Assembly (NCBI GenBank): GCA_948567375.1
Contig: OX419756.1
Location: 28,968,333 to 29,032,332, forward strand
Length of the DNA: 64,000 bases
Source: Lunularia cruciata
Taxonomy: Eukaryota > Streptophyta > Marchantiopsida > Lunulariales > Lunulariaceae
Direction of reading: 5' to 3'
The first letter of the stretch is position 1. Every line of letters starts with the position of its first letter. The translations under genes and the position numbers were made by a program. The notes below the pieces were generated by a model. That model had not been told where the DNA came from. It did no database searches and was given only the letters and a program-made list of their open reading frames with translations. This document shows positions 13,081 through 26,400 of the stretch, in pieces.

Positions 13081-14417
13081 ATTATGTATTATCATGATAT
13101 CTCCTTAAGAATCCTCAAAGAACTTTGTTGTGATAAAGTAACTCAAATTGTAACCATAACCACCGCAAGTACCCTACCAAGAATCACTACCAAGTGCTAC
13201 CACCAATTGAACACCACCCACTAATGTAATTGTGACTACAACAACTACACTAAGGGAAAGTGCAACCTGTAACTTGCCATCACAACATGCACTCTTACGG
13301 TCTACATGTCATCACTTCTTGCTTCACTAGAGAGAAACACAAGTAGTTTGACTAGTCATCACTCCAACCTCATTACCAAGAGAACACTAGACACCATCAC
13401 TCTAAAGTCAAGGCACCTCACACAACATGGTGCATAAACAAAAACTAAAGAATGGAAGAGATCCAATCCCAAGAAGTCTAAACACAACTCTCTATTTCAT
13501 AAATCAATACCAAACTAACTCTGTCACCATTTGGCATTTTACATGGTAGGAGTGTCTATCAACTTCTTAAGCTACCAAAGGTCACCAAGAATGGGATCAA
13601 ACTACCTCTAGCCAAAATTTGACATAAATCTTCCACAAAATCTGACATAAAATTTGACATAAATTTGAATTGACTCCTCTATAGTTGGCTAACTACCAAA
13701 TCCTTTGCTAAATCTCCACTTGAGTCAAATCTCTAACTTGAGGAGATGGGTTCTCAAATCCAACTTCAATTTTGCATTTTGAGTTCAACTCACACCAAAT
13801 CGGCCTTGATTTCACCTCTTAGGCTCAAATTGAACACTATTGTCTAAAATTGACACTATTCTCATCAAAATTTGGCCATCACTTTTGCACCCAATATCAT
13901 TGAAATCTGAACCATGATCAAGGTACCAACAATCAACCAGGCTTGGAGATACCACCAACCTCTTCAGTTCTTGCACCCGATTTCTCCTTGACTCTCACTT
14001 CTCCAATGTTAAAAATTCTTCATCAACTCAAATCACACGCAAATAGATTAAGACTTGATCATTCACTCAATCACTTTGCCAACAATCATGCATTGATTAC
14101 AATCAAGCAACTTCTACTCTAGCTAAGAGACTCTAGGTGATGCTTGCCGGCCTCTGTCCACCATAGCCAAAAAATCAAAGGCTCAACATCAAAGAAGTGA
14201 ATTTTTTAGAGTTACACTATGACAGTATACCTTTGATTTTGGCCTAGGTCTCCAGCCCTAACGGTCTTGCTGATGGTACACTTGATGTCACAAATAGTGC
14301 AAGTGACAATGGGTCTCACCTTGTGATCAATACCTCAAACATGAAATCAAACCACCATGCATGAGTCTATGAGTAACTACCAAATACCTTTGACTACCAA
14401 CACTACTACTCTAGTGT

Positions 14418-14422
14418 CCAAG
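14418..14422. repeat. Target-site duplication of copy B, left
   Basis: CCAAG immediately before the 5' LTR, repeated exactly at 18655-18659. Confidence 0.9.
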
Positions 14423-15025
14423 TGTAATACAAGCATCTAAACATATTATCTAGAGGTCAAAATTGGCTTCATAACATCTAAAAGGATCTTGTGTACAATG
14501 GGCTAAGAATATCATATAGAGTTGTCACCAAAAGAGTACTTCTATTGATAGTGCAAAAGCCAAAAAAAGCCTAAAACTTTAGAGCCAATTTTAAAGGCCT
14601 AAACGGATGAATTAGGCCTCAAAAATAAAATAAAACTCCCTCCTCCCCCATTGAGAAGAACGCTTACCTTCTCTCCCTAATGATTTGTCTCATCAAGAGC
14701 TTTCCAATGGTACCTTACCCATGCAATTTTGAGCTCCTTATAAGAAGATTCCCTAAAGATTCCTTTTAGTCAAACCCGTTTGACCAACTAGACAGGACAA
14801 GGATTGACATTTCACCCATCCAAACAACTAATCCAAGGATGGAGCTTGTTGATAAGTCACCAATCCATGTATTTGATCCAAGGGTAGAGCTTCCTTTGAG
14901 GAGATCCTCTTTGCTATATAATAAAGAGAAGGTGCTCCTTTAGGGCATCGGAGGATTGAGAGTGAAACTTGTGTTTTCTCTCTTGTATCTCTTTTGGAGA
15001 GTTCTCTTGTCCTCAAAGTATTACA
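14423..15025 (+). repeat. 5' LTR of chromovirus copy B
   Basis: 603 bp, bounded by perfect inverted ends TGTAATAC and GTATTACA. It has the conserved TATATAATAAAG promoter element at about 14915. It represents the short LTR form without the internal doubling seen at 5141-5899. Confidence 0.93.
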
Positions 15026-18000
15026 ATGGTTTTAGAGTGGGTGTTTTAATCCAAGAGAGTGGATCACCTCTCTTGGAAGAGCACGAGCTATTGAAATTGA
15101 GTAATTTGAGATGGATAACATAGTGCAATTGCTAGACTTGGGAAGTGCTTTAGAGGGCAGATGGGATGGATGCATGGGGAAGACAATTTCCTGCACCTAG
15201 CTTCCCATTCTTGAATCCACATCAAGATTATGTACATCCAGCGTGAGCAAATGAGAGTATCTCTAGTTTATCACTTTGGAGTAGAATTCATGGATAGAGT
15301 GATGAATCACCAAACTTGGTGATTCTACTTGTGGTGGTAACGACAAAAAGTGAGATTTGATAATCTACATTCCAATATGATATTATGGATTTGAATGTAC
15401 TAAATCCTTACCCTTTCAACACGCAAGTAGAAATCCATTACGTAGTGAAACCAAAAGTGATGTTTGGGGATTTTGTAGTCCACAATTTTGGTGAGGAATA
15501 TTCAACTAGTGATAGCCTCTAAGGTCCCAATGGTAGTCCCCATAGTTTTTGCACCCTCCTCAAGTGATCATTCTAACCTTTATTGAAGTAGGAAGTAGAA
15601 ATTGAACATTGGTCGTGTGTAAAAATCATGGATCCGTAGTTGTGTGAGTTGATGCAAAGAATGTAGGAGATGTTGAACAAGTTTCTAGAAATCAAGATGA
15701 CCATGGAGGAATTGCAAAATCAAATACATATTGTCAAGAATGATCAAGTAATGCAAGAAGGGGAGCCGTCTCAACAATTAGCACCAACAATCAATGTACA
15801 TAAAGAGTTATGCATGTCGATGACACCAATTCCCATCAACAACCAAGCCACATTGTTACTACAAATGAAAAAGATGTGCAACATGACATGCAAATGCTAC
15901 AACTAGCTCGTTATGATGTGATCTTAAGTATACCGTGGATGGAGCACTACAACCCCACGATGAATTGGAAAAAGAAAGTAGTGAAAACTAGTCAATGGAA
16001 GATCTTTGGGATTAAAGGAAGGTCACAAAGGCAAGAGTTGCCTTTGTATGTCATAAGGACCACATCTAGTGGTAAGATAGATAGATGTTTCATTGGTTTA
16101 ATAAGAGAAGTCCAGAGTGCACAACACAATGGAAAAATTCTTGAGAAATTGAAAGATGTGCTCAATGAGTTCCAAGATGTCATTTCGGATGAATTACCCA
16201 TAGGTTTACCACCAAAAAGGAAATAAGATCATAAAATTGAGATACATCCCAAGAAAACACCTCCTTGTAAGGCCCCATATTGATTATCACCTCATGAGTT
16301 GGAGGAGTATAAGGCTCAAATCAAGGATATGTTGCAAAAAGGGTTTATCCAACCCAACGTATCACCATATGGGGCTCTTGTATTGTTTGTGAAGAAGAAA
16401 GATGGAATAATGCACATGTACATTGACTATCACGGATTGAATCAACAAATAGTGAAGAACAATTATCCATTACCTTGCATAGATGACTTGTTTGATCAAC
16501 TTAATGGGGCAAGGCAGTTTATCAAACTTGATTTGTGGAGCGGTTGCAACCAAATCAGGATTGAAAAAGAAGATATACACAAAATGGCTTTTCAAACAAG
16601 GTATGGTCACTCTGAATATGGTCACTCTGGTGATGCCGTTTGCCCTCACCAATGCTCCAGCTACTTTCATGAGTTTGATGAATGATATATTTTGTTTGTA
16701 CTTGGATAAATTTGTTATCATTTTTCTTGATGATATCTTAGTCTACAATACAACACTAATAGATCACAAGCAACATCTACAAGAAATCCTCCAAATTCAA
16801 CAATAAAATCAATTGTATGCCAAAATCTCAAAGTGTGAGTTTGATAAATCTGAAATAGACTACTTAGGGCATAAACTAAGTGCAGAGGGTATCCCAAGTG
16901 TTAATAGATAAAATAGATGTCATTCAAAAATAGAATGCTCTAAAAGATCAAACTCATCTCAAGAGTTTCTTAGGATTGATGGAGTTTTATTGTTGATTTG
17001 TCAAGGACTTCTCCAAGATTGCACAACCTCTAATAGCACTATTGGGCAAGGTGAAGAGGAGAACCGTACAAGAATTGGTCTTTTAGGAGTTGAAAGATGC
17101 ATTACTACATGCACCAATCTTGAAATAGTATGACCCAAAATGTCCAATCAAGATGGCTATATATGCATGAGGTGTAGCAATAGGAGCAATCCTACAACAA
17201 GAATGGTAGGAGGGATAGCATCCAATTGCATATTTCTCTTGTAGGTTGTTATCGACAGAATGCAATTATCACACCACCAAACAAGAAGAGCTGGTCATTG
17301 TCCTTGCAACCAAGCATTGGAAGCACTATCTGGGTGAGAAGGATTTGTGGTAGAGACGGACCACAAACCCCTAGTCTACCTTGAGACACAAAAAGATCTT
17401 TCTTGTCAACAGATTTAGTAGGCAAAGTAGAGACAAAAATTCAAAATGACAATCAAATATGTGGAAGGCAAGAAGCAACTTGCAGATGGATTCACCCAAT
17501 TGCCAATGGCAAACAATTTGGTGGTGGAAATCAAGATGAACCCTAAATTCTAGCTCATGATACTTGTTGATACAAAAACTAATCCACAAATTATAGGTGC
17601 TCAATCATCCAAAGGCATCACCAGCACCCAAGGACTCACCTTCCATGATGGCAGGTTGTGGATCCCAAATGATACAGATCTAAGAACCACCATCCTAGCA
17701 GAATGTCATGATTCTACCATTGCAAGTCGAGTTGAAATGGACAAGACCTTGGATGCAATCAAATGCCATTATTATTGGCCCAAGATGAGCAATGATGTGA
17801 TGGAATATGTTTGGAGCTACCTACTTTGTCAATAAAATATGGCTTCTAATCAAGCTCCCATATGACTCCTCTAACTTCTTCCCACTCCAAAACAACATTG
17901 AGAACAAATAAGCATGGATCTCATTTGTGAATTGCCCAAGACCACCTCTGGGTTTGATTCCATTGTAGTCTTTGTCAACCAACTCTTCAAAATGATTCAT

Positions 18001-18654
18001 GTATGTCTTACCACCAAGGATGTGATTGCCCCACAACTAGCTCAATTTTACTTAAATGTAGTCTTTTCCCATCATGGCTTGTCTCGAGTGCTCATCATAG
18101 ATAGAGGTACTCAATTCACTAGTTTTTTTTGGAGAACACTCTTTGGATTCTTCAAAACCAAATTGGCTATGTCCACATCTTACCATCCTCAAACTTATAG
18201 AAAAATAGAGGGAAAATCACACTATTGAGAATATGCTTTAGAGCTTTACTTTGGATGAGAAAGAGAGTTGGAACACCTTACTCCCATTGGTAGAATTTGC
18301 TTATAACAATTCAATGAATGCCTCCATACAAGTCACACCGTTCTTCCTCATGTATAGAGAGCATCTTTCACACCTTCAAGCTTGATGAAGGTTTGTCCAG
18401 TGGCTACCAAGGTGAATGTTGTCAACACTTTTGTTTCTTGAATCCAGCAGAGGGTGGAGCATGCCAAGCACAAGTTGCAGATTGTCCAAAATTGACGGAA
18501 GCAATATGTAGATGCACATTGCCAACACATGGAGTTCAATGTGGGAGATCAATTCTTGTTGTCAACGACTTACCTCAAGTTGGTCCTCATAAGCTTAGAC
18601 CTTGTTTTATTGGACCTTTCTCTTGGAGAGTTCTCTTGTCCTTGGAGTATTACA
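14423..18654 (+). mobile_element. Chromovirus copy B inserted in element C
   Basis: Same family as copy A. It starts with an LTR (14423-15025), followed by a methionine-tRNA-type primer site at about 15027 (TGGTTTTAGAGTGGGTG). Then come gag N-terminal sequence (about 15670), RT (about 16130-17040; [19 protein letters not shown] near 16400), RNase H (about 17090-17480) and integrase (about 17590-18560). The right end finishes with LTR-terminal sequence GAGTATTACA. Both flanks carry the 5-bp target duplication CCAAG (14418-14422 and 18655-18659), so this is one insertion event into C. It is shorter than A and broken in many places. Confidence 0.92.
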
Positions 18655-18659
18655 CCAAG
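18655..18659. repeat. Target-site duplication of copy B, right
   Basis: CCAAG immediately after the terminal GTATTACA of copy B. The sequence after it to about 18690 resumes element C. Confidence 0.9.
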
Positions 18660-18689
18660 CAATCTTGCTTCAATAACACAAATGTCATG

Positions 18690-18815
18690 ACAATGAAAGT
18701 ACTCTTTTTTGACACCTCTATTTAATCTATTTAGGCCATCATATATAACATCTATCAAAATATTACCCAAGCTAATTTCCACCTCTAAATAGTATATCTA
18801 GCTAATGGTATTATA
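18690..18815 (-). repeat. Chromovirus LTR fragment at the junction of elements C and D
   Basis: Its reverse complement matches the first 125 bp or so of the chromovirus LTR (TATAATACCATTAGCTAG, then AGAGGTGTCA). Its outer edge at 18815 abuts element D exactly after the Gln codon of the GWPCQ motif. No target duplication could be recognised, so it may be a recombination scar. Confidence 0.85.
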
Positions 18816-19110
18816 TTGACATGGCCATCCAAAAATCACCAAATGAATGGGACCATGTCTCTTCAAATTCTATGCTCCCAATAAGGAAATATCTATTTTA
18901 GTAGTTAAGGGTTCTACTAACCCCTAACTAATGATATTGGTAATAACTCAAGATACCAATAGTCCAAGTGTATCACATGATATAGAGAGACTTGCTTTGT
19001 AGTCTCATTTCTTTCCACATACAAATACCTTTGTACTTGTATACTTACTTGTAGTATCATAACTAGTCTAGTGCTAATCCTACCAAAAAACTCCAATAGC
19101 CATACTCTCT
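18816..19110 (-). pseudogene. N-terminal part of methyltransferase domain in element D
   Basis: Motif I (EFFGRISTR) lies at about 19098-19070, followed by YLYVERNET. The motif IV core GWPCQ is at 18830-18816 and ends exactly at the LTR fragment. The Pro-Cys pair is the catalytic motif of C5 methyltransferases. This independent copy supports the domain call made for element C. Confidence 0.75.
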
Positions 19111-22100
19111 TTATTGAATACCTCCAAGCAGTGAATGTGTTATCCAAAGGGGACAAGGCAATAGACTCTAGAGGCTCATCCTCACACTGGTTGCCTAGTG
19201 GTACAAATATTCCACTCCAAGCCTATTGCACCAATTGATTTGCATATTGATGCAATGCTCCCTTGGAACTCCACAATAGAACATCCAAGGTGAATGGAAT
19301 GATCCCACTCATCCTCTATATTTAAGTGATCTCCTTTGGTATTGGGTATCCTTTGCATGGGCATTCCCTTCCAATAAGTCACTAGGCCAAGTAATGGAAT
19401 TGGTGAAAGCTGAAACAAATACCATGGTCATTTACTATAGTGAGCCTATACTACCATTACTAAGTGCACAAGTAGGCAACATACTAGTTCCTCACTTGAC
19501 TTCCAACCTAGCAAATAGGAAATTATCTCTTCATAATAGTCAATATTGAATTTATATGCATGTGGAGTAGAACACAACTCCACCAATTAGCATATCATAT
19601 GACTCTACTATTGTCGCAATGGCTTGAGCTCTCACCATAGAGCTATCCAATTGGGCTGAATCTAGACAATAAACTCACCACATGTGATATACTATGTAGA
19701 ACCACTTCCTAGAGATGTTTGGATCTAAAATGGACACCTCTCCACATTGGTCTTTTGTAGCTCAAGATCAATTATTGTAGCCTTCCCCAACATAAGGGGC
19801 TAATAAGATCATTTGTGGTCCATATATCTTCCTTAAAGGTCCCAAAAACAAAAATCCCACTCTATTTGTCCAATAGGACAATTCTAGGTGTGAACCAAGC
19901 TCACTCAAAGGTTAGTCTAGTAGATAACTCCTCCAACCTAAATGTCACTAAGTGAATCCCATGCTCTTCAATCAAGTCAACTCCACTATCAACCATTTCT
20001 ACTCTAGAAGGAGGAACTAAATCATTCTTACTCTTTCAAAGTGTAGCAACCAACTAGACACTAGAATTGGGTCAACTCCCAATATAAACATGTCATTAAA
20101 TGAGAAAAAAGATAAGCATATAATCAATTGAGCAGCCCCCAATATCATGCAAGATTCAATCTATGTACTTGTAAGTGGTTGACTAGCATCTAGTCCATCA
20201 TGCACTCCATCACCACCTACCACATTGCTTTAGGATGACTAAGAGCCATATATGTCATTTGTAGTGCCTTAGAGAGTGTGAAAGACTAGGGAAGTCTAAC
20301 TATCTACCAACCTCTCCTCTCTATAGGTCCAACTCCATTAGTGCTCTTCTAGGCTCTAGAGCACATATTGCGCTCCTAGTCACTATGGTAGATGCATCTA
20401 CCTATGTTGCTCTACACATAAAGTCTAAGGTACCTCTATCACCAACATAAGAAGTGCAAGCCTTAGCACCCAAATTTGACCTCCTTTAAGCTATGGCTAT
20501 GCTAGCCAATCTCAGCTCCAATTGTTCAATCTAAGTAGCTATGGTTGTACTAGAAGCAAGGGCAAGTATTGCATCCCTACCAGATGTGGGTCCTCTACCA
20601 GTTTGTCTTCCATGACCTAGAGCTCCTCTATCACTTGCCATAGCAGCCATACCACTCCATAACTCCGGGTGAAGATCAAAGCATTGGTCATTTGTGTGAC
20701 CAAATCTATGGCAATGGTCACATTATCTTTGGGTTGGTTTTGATGCACTAGAGTTATCATGTCCATTACTTTGAGTGCACTCTCTCTTGTAATGAGGTCC
20801 AACAAGCAAAACCACCACTCATTGGCTCTTATTGACCAAAAAATGAAGGTAAGGGTCCAATTGCAGTAGCCCTCCACTCACTCCATAAGATTTGGGTTGT
20901 CCACTTTGCCCTTTGAAACCAACATGATGTGATGCACTCTGTTGCACTTTAGAAAAGGTCATAATTGTGGATGAAGTCTCCCCACCAAATCCAAATGCCA
21001 CTACCTCTTCCTCCACCATGTTGAGCTCAAAACGCTCAGCTAAACTAAAGACCACTACCAAAGGAGGTGAGGTAACCTATAAGAATGTAGCATCACGGTC
21101 TCTACATTACAACTCCTTATCCAAGATCCCATGCCAAAATTGGATTACTTGGACTTTAGTAACTACTTGAGTGAAAATTAGCCGTCTCATGCTAGTGTAT
21201 GCTTTGCATAGGCTCTCTAGTCTTTTGCTAGAACTCTTGCAAGCTCCTTAGCTTGTCAATCCACACTCCCTAGTAATTCTTCCTCACACACTAGAAGAAC
21301 TCTACTATGGGTTAAAACCCCAATATCGCACCATCTCCTATAGTGATACCCCCACTTGTAATAGCACCATCTCCAACTAGTGCACCTCCACTTGATACAC
21401 CAATACTACAAGAGTTATAACTTGTAGGTACGGCTAATCTACCCCTAGAAGTTGAACCTAAAGTGATAAAAATGTAGTTCAAAGACCTATTTTGTCTCTA
21501 TAATTTAATCTCCTCTAAGTAAGCTCTCTTGAACTCATGATAGTCATCCATTGGCAAACCAACTCTCCAAGTGCTACAACAACTCTTTCCATGCCATGAA
21601 AAGTGTGAACAAGGTCAGGTTTTTTTATCTACTATAGATTACACCAACTATCAAACTCTTGGATGAAGTTATCAAACTCTTGGATGAAGTCATCCAACTC
21701 AATGGTACCTAATGTACCAAAATAACACTTGTAGCCTTTGGAGGCTCCATAAGTCTCATCCATATTTGACAACAATAGTGCGGACATCCCAAGTCCACTC
21801 TCAACTAAATTAGCTTCTATATCAAACTCTAAATCATAGCCAATCTCTTCCTCATTGGGACCTGAAATACAGGTTGATATTGATCACCATTCCATATAAA
21901 CCCACTATATATTGTAGAAATATCTACTCTAGAATTCCCAAAGAACTCTATTGTGACTCAAACCGTAACTCAAACCATAATGTGACTCAAACCGTAACCA
22001 TAACCACCACAAGTACTCCACCAAGTACCAAGACCACTCACTAATATGGCTCTAACAATGGCAATTGCACTAGAGGAAAGAGTGACCTATAACTTTCCAT

Positions 22101-22732
22101 CATAACATGCACTCTCATGGTCTACATTTCATCACTTCTTGTCTCACTAGAGAGAAACATAAGTAGTCTAATTGGTCATCGCTCCAATCTCATTGCCGAG
22201 AGCACACCAAAGCACCAACACTCTAAAGTCAAGGCACCTTACACAAATATGGTGCACAAAAAAGAAGTAGAGAATGGAGGAGGTCCAATCATAAGAAGTA
22301 TAAATGAAAACTCTCCATCTCATAAATGAACAGTAGACTAACTCTACCACCATTTGGCATTTGGCACAATAGGAGTGTCTACCTACTCTTAAGCTACCAA
22401 GATCACTAAAGTTGGGATTAGCCTTCCTCTCCTAACCAAAGCTACATGTGTATATGTATCAATTGACTACTCACTAGGACAAGAAGTGAGGGTGGACTAC
22501 TTGGCTAGTGCATTCGTCCATAAACTAGAGATTTGGTTTAAACCCTATTATGCAAAATCTATAAGGATGGGCAGATTTTGCTAAACAATGACCAAAAGCT
22601 ACCATAAACTCATCTAAGTTGGCTTGTTGGCCCTCTTAGGCCTTTTTAACCTCTCTAGCCCTATGCCTCCAAGCCTCTAAATGCCAAAATGAGCACTAGT
22701 TAGGACAATTTAGGCAACTTCCAACTTTTGAC
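18816..22732 (-). mobile_element. Ty3/gypsy element D (same family as C), left part
   Basis: This stretch parallels element C from about 10030 to 13900. From left to right it holds the N-terminal half of the methyltransferase domain (18816-19110), a protease region, gag with zinc-knuckle codons (about 20660-20810) and leader sequence. RT, RNase H and integrase are absent from this copy. Element E is inserted at 22733; D resumes at 30473. Many interruptions; old. Confidence 0.85.
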
Positions 22733-23418
22733 TCTAACACCAACCATTTTTACATCTATGTATTATTGTGATATTTAGTTTGGTATTATAAATATTTGTG
22801 AGATATTATTTATATAGAGACACAAGATAATTTTATACTAGTCATGATTAGCTAAAGTTAGTCAAATTTAAGATGAAGGAGATCTTACTTTAGAGAAAGT
22901 GAAGAAGATGAGCACCACTTATTTTGGATTCTAGTATGTTGACTTGGTATTATTCCTAGGTGTTTGGCTTTGAGGAAAGAGTTGAGAACTCTTGGACCCA
23001 CAAGTCTTTTTGTTTTGGATTCTTCTATAGTCCAAGGATAGCCTATGTGAAGGAATCCTTGACTTAGTGGTTGGGTCAAGATAAGACCACATGCTTAGGA
23101 GAATATTCATATGAGCATAGAAATTCCTTTAGACTTTTTGACTTTATTTGACTTTTACTTGAGTAACTTGAGTTACTCCAATAATTTTTAAATTTGGTAT
23201 GTAATTATTTCACAAGTATATAAACTAGGAATGAGGAAGTATTCATCATCCTTTCATTTGCAACTATCTCTTTCTCATTGAGTTCTCTAGTGAGCAATGG
23301 TTTGAGTGTTAGCCTTGGAGTAGTATGAAGGAGTTGGGGTTCTTCATATTCTTAGTCCATGGTGTACTACAATATTAGCCATCAAAGGTTCATCTTGAGT
23401 AAAAGATAGGCAAGCTCA
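22733..23418 (+). repeat. 5' LTR of element E
   Basis: Begins TCTAACACC and ends AGCTCA; matches 29804-30472 over its whole length. It has a TATATAAA element at about 23217 in the same context as the right LTR (about 30282). Confidence 0.9.
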
Positions 23419-26400
23419 CATTTTTGGTTTTGCTGTTAGGATCTCTCTAGAAGGCAAGATAATGTTCCACATAGAATTCTATATTAGGCAAAAAGAGGCT
23501 ATGAGAGCTCACTTAGAGAGAACATTAGGGGAGAAGAGAGTTGAACTTGTGTTAGAGAACCAAGACCCATTTGTGTATCTTGTAGTGTTCATTATAATAT
23601 CTTTGAGGTGATTTTGTACATCCTATACACATGAAAGGATGTGGAGAGATTATGTAAGGTGTACTGCAAATTTTGGGGATTATATTGATTTTGGGTAAAA
23701 CTTCAAGTTTGAGATCTAAACTCAAAATTTTCATAGAATGTAGCTTGGATTATTTGTTAAGTGGAACACTTGAAATTATTGTAAGGGCTACTACAAGCAT
23801 TGAGCTAGATGTTTTGGAAGGTGGTAGGGTAAATTTTTCCAACAAACTGTATGCTCTTTAGAATTTTATATAGAGTTTGCTATTTCTTCCAATTTCATTA
23901 GATTGCTTTGAAACTTTCTAAGAAAACTAAGTAAATAGTATTTTACTTTTTGGCCCAAGAATTAGAGAGATCATTTTTGTGCAGGAAGTTATGAATTTAA
24001 AGTGAGGGGGTGGTTTCAAACCAAATCTGAAATATGAGTTCTAAACAGAAAGGTGCCTAGGCCAAATGGCTTGATAAAAAGATCTGAATTTTTTTCGAAA
24101 TGACATCTTGAGGACTTAATTAGATGTGAAGAATTTCAAAGGATTGTGACATACCAACTGAGAGAATTTAGTGACATTGTGGGGAGGGGTCAATTCGGGA
24201 GAGTTTAGATCTCATGCATGAGGAGTGTGAAAGCAACCAAAAGTATGTTTGAGTGTTTAGATTCATCTTGGGAACACAGAAATCACCAAGAGTGGAAGTT
24301 GAGGCTAAGAAAGATTCCCAAAGGGTTTGAGGTGATTGTAGAGGTGGATTTGAGGAAAAGAGAGTTGAGAATAGAATTTGATTAATGTTGAGAGGAGCCA
24401 AAAACATACACTGCTTGGAAGAAAGAGTGGTTTTAAGTGTTTTTTATGTAGAGAGAAGGGACATAAGGCAAGTTTATGTCCATTGACCTTTAATAGCAAG
24501 AGATTGAGGGAAAAGAGAGGCTTACTTGACTTGGGATTGCATGTTAGACTTTTTTCACCAAGGAGTTGTGTGAGATTTGTGAAGTAGAAGGACTTCCAAA
24601 AGGACATGAGTGTAGTGGAGTAATAATATTTTTGGAGACTTTGGTGAAAGATCTTGGAAAGAGTCTTAGTAAAGTATAAAGAAATTACCACCTTCATTAA
24701 CTAATTCTCAAGATTAGTGATGGAGATAATCTTTCAACTTATGGATAAACTATCCATGAGGGTTTGATTAATATGCACTCTAGGATTTAGTATTGTTATA
24801 GAAAACTTAGAGTAACCTAAACCTTATTTTTTTCCTATGGTATATTACTCTCAAATGGTGTTAGTCATGTATATACTCTATTAGTTATAGAGTGAGAGAA
24901 AAGAAAAGATTGAGAGAAAAGAGAAAGATAGTGAAGGGCTAAGATGGGAAAACTTCCGGTTTTCTTTGGCAAGGATGGAGAAGATATGGAGGCCTTTGTG
25001 AGAGCCTTCATGAGAGCTTGCATAGGAAAAAAATAAGAGGAGGAAGAATGAATGGGCCTCATTATTACCAGATTTATTTGAGGATGCAGCACTAACATGG
25101 TATGAGTCAGAATACACAAAAAAGAAGAGAAATAAGCAAGAAGAGTCTTGGGAGAGTTTGACTTCAACACTCATTGAGAACTTTTTTCCATATGTGAGTT
25201 ACAAGAGATTGATGGGTGAGGTTACCTTCCTCAAACAAGGACATGGAGAGAAAGTGAGAGTCTATATAGAAAGAGTGGAGAAGTTGGAGTCCAGATTTTG
25301 CATAGTGTTGAGGAAGGGTGAGGATGATGTGGAAACTACTATGAATGGCAAAGGAGCCATGATCACCAAGAACTTTGTGGGAGGATTGAGGCCACAGATA
25401 AGAAGCAAGGTGAGATATGAAAAACCTTCTTCCAAGGCTGAAGCTATCAAGATTGCAATACATATGGATGAGAGTTTGGAAGGGGATGAGAGTGATTTGT
25501 TGGTGAAGGGTGTTGTGCATCTTCCTCAAGGTTACAAGTATGGTGGAACTTCTGATATTTTGGTGGTAAGGGTTGTATCACAAGTATTAGTTGTTCCGGT
25601 TCTGTGGCACCTCTACCAAAAGATCCACTTCAAACCATCATAGAACAACTTGCAGCTCTCAAGATCAATGTAGTGCAATTATGGGTGAAGGGAGAGGTGG
25701 ATCAGAATTTGGGGAGAGGGCCTAGGAGTTATGGAAGCTATATATATAGAGTATATCAACCAACCAACCAAAAATTTCAATGAAAGAAATTGTTTTGGTT
25801 GTGGAGGAAGGGGTCACATTCAAAGAAATTGTCCAAATTCCACTTACCATGGAGGAAGGGGTTTTGAGTAAGCCAATAGAGGAAAGAGTGAGATGGGAAA
25901 CCCAAGTGGCTCCTAATCCAAAAAAAGGTAAGGGAATAGCATCCATAGATATGGATGTTATTCCTAGTTGAGAGCAACTATGAGAAGGGGGAGTGCTCAG
26001 ACTCTAAAGGTCTTAATTTTGGCACAAGAGAAAAAGATAACTCATTTTGCAAAGCTTATACACTCTTCTCAAGGATTTACTCCTAGCAAGGATACTCCTA
26101 TGTCTACTAGAAGCACTAACACCTCAACACCATCAACAACAAAGACTCTAAGGAAGAAGTTGGGATGAGGGACTTCTTGATCTCAAAGCAACAATGGAAC
26201 ACAATGTGCTGGTGGATGTTGGTAGTCACAAGGCTAACATCACAGTGGGTCAAATAATTGCTTTGAATCCTACCTTGAGAAAGGATCTTAGAGGTGGTTT
26301 GAGTTCTACAAGGAGCAAGAGGAGGAAGAAAGCAAAGGCTCTAGTATCAATGGGGGTGGTGGATGATAAACTAATACCATGGGAGGCTTGTAAATATGCC

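Larger units (their letters stand above)
6170..18690 (-). mobile_element. Ty3/gypsy element C encoding a DNA methyltransferase domain; interrupted by copy B
   Basis: Minus-strand gypsy fossil; the B insertion at 14423-18654 is not part of it. Read 5' to 3' (right to left) it has a leader or LTR region (about 18690-18660 and 14422-13570), gag with two zinc knuckles (about 13080-11880), a protease-like block near 11010-10960, a cytosine methyltransferase domain (10301-9340), RT with a YIDD-type core near 8350-8338, RNase H (about 7960-7540) and integrase (about 7160-6170). The integrase C-terminal part reads FLLFGRDLDLPT. RT and RNase H on the same strand (FILIIDHQPLKWLMESDKL near 7700) make the order typical of Ty3/gypsy. 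Copy D at 18816-31350 is a relative. The copy is old and broken in many places. Confidence 0.85.

Noticed and set aside
24378-24587. Zinc-knuckle-like CFLCREKGHKASLC as a separate gene
   Set aside because: Lies inside element E upstream of its main gag; most likely part of that element or an older repeat, not a host gene.
25164-25529. 121-codon minus-strand frame
   Set aside because: Shadow of gag of element E on the plus strand.
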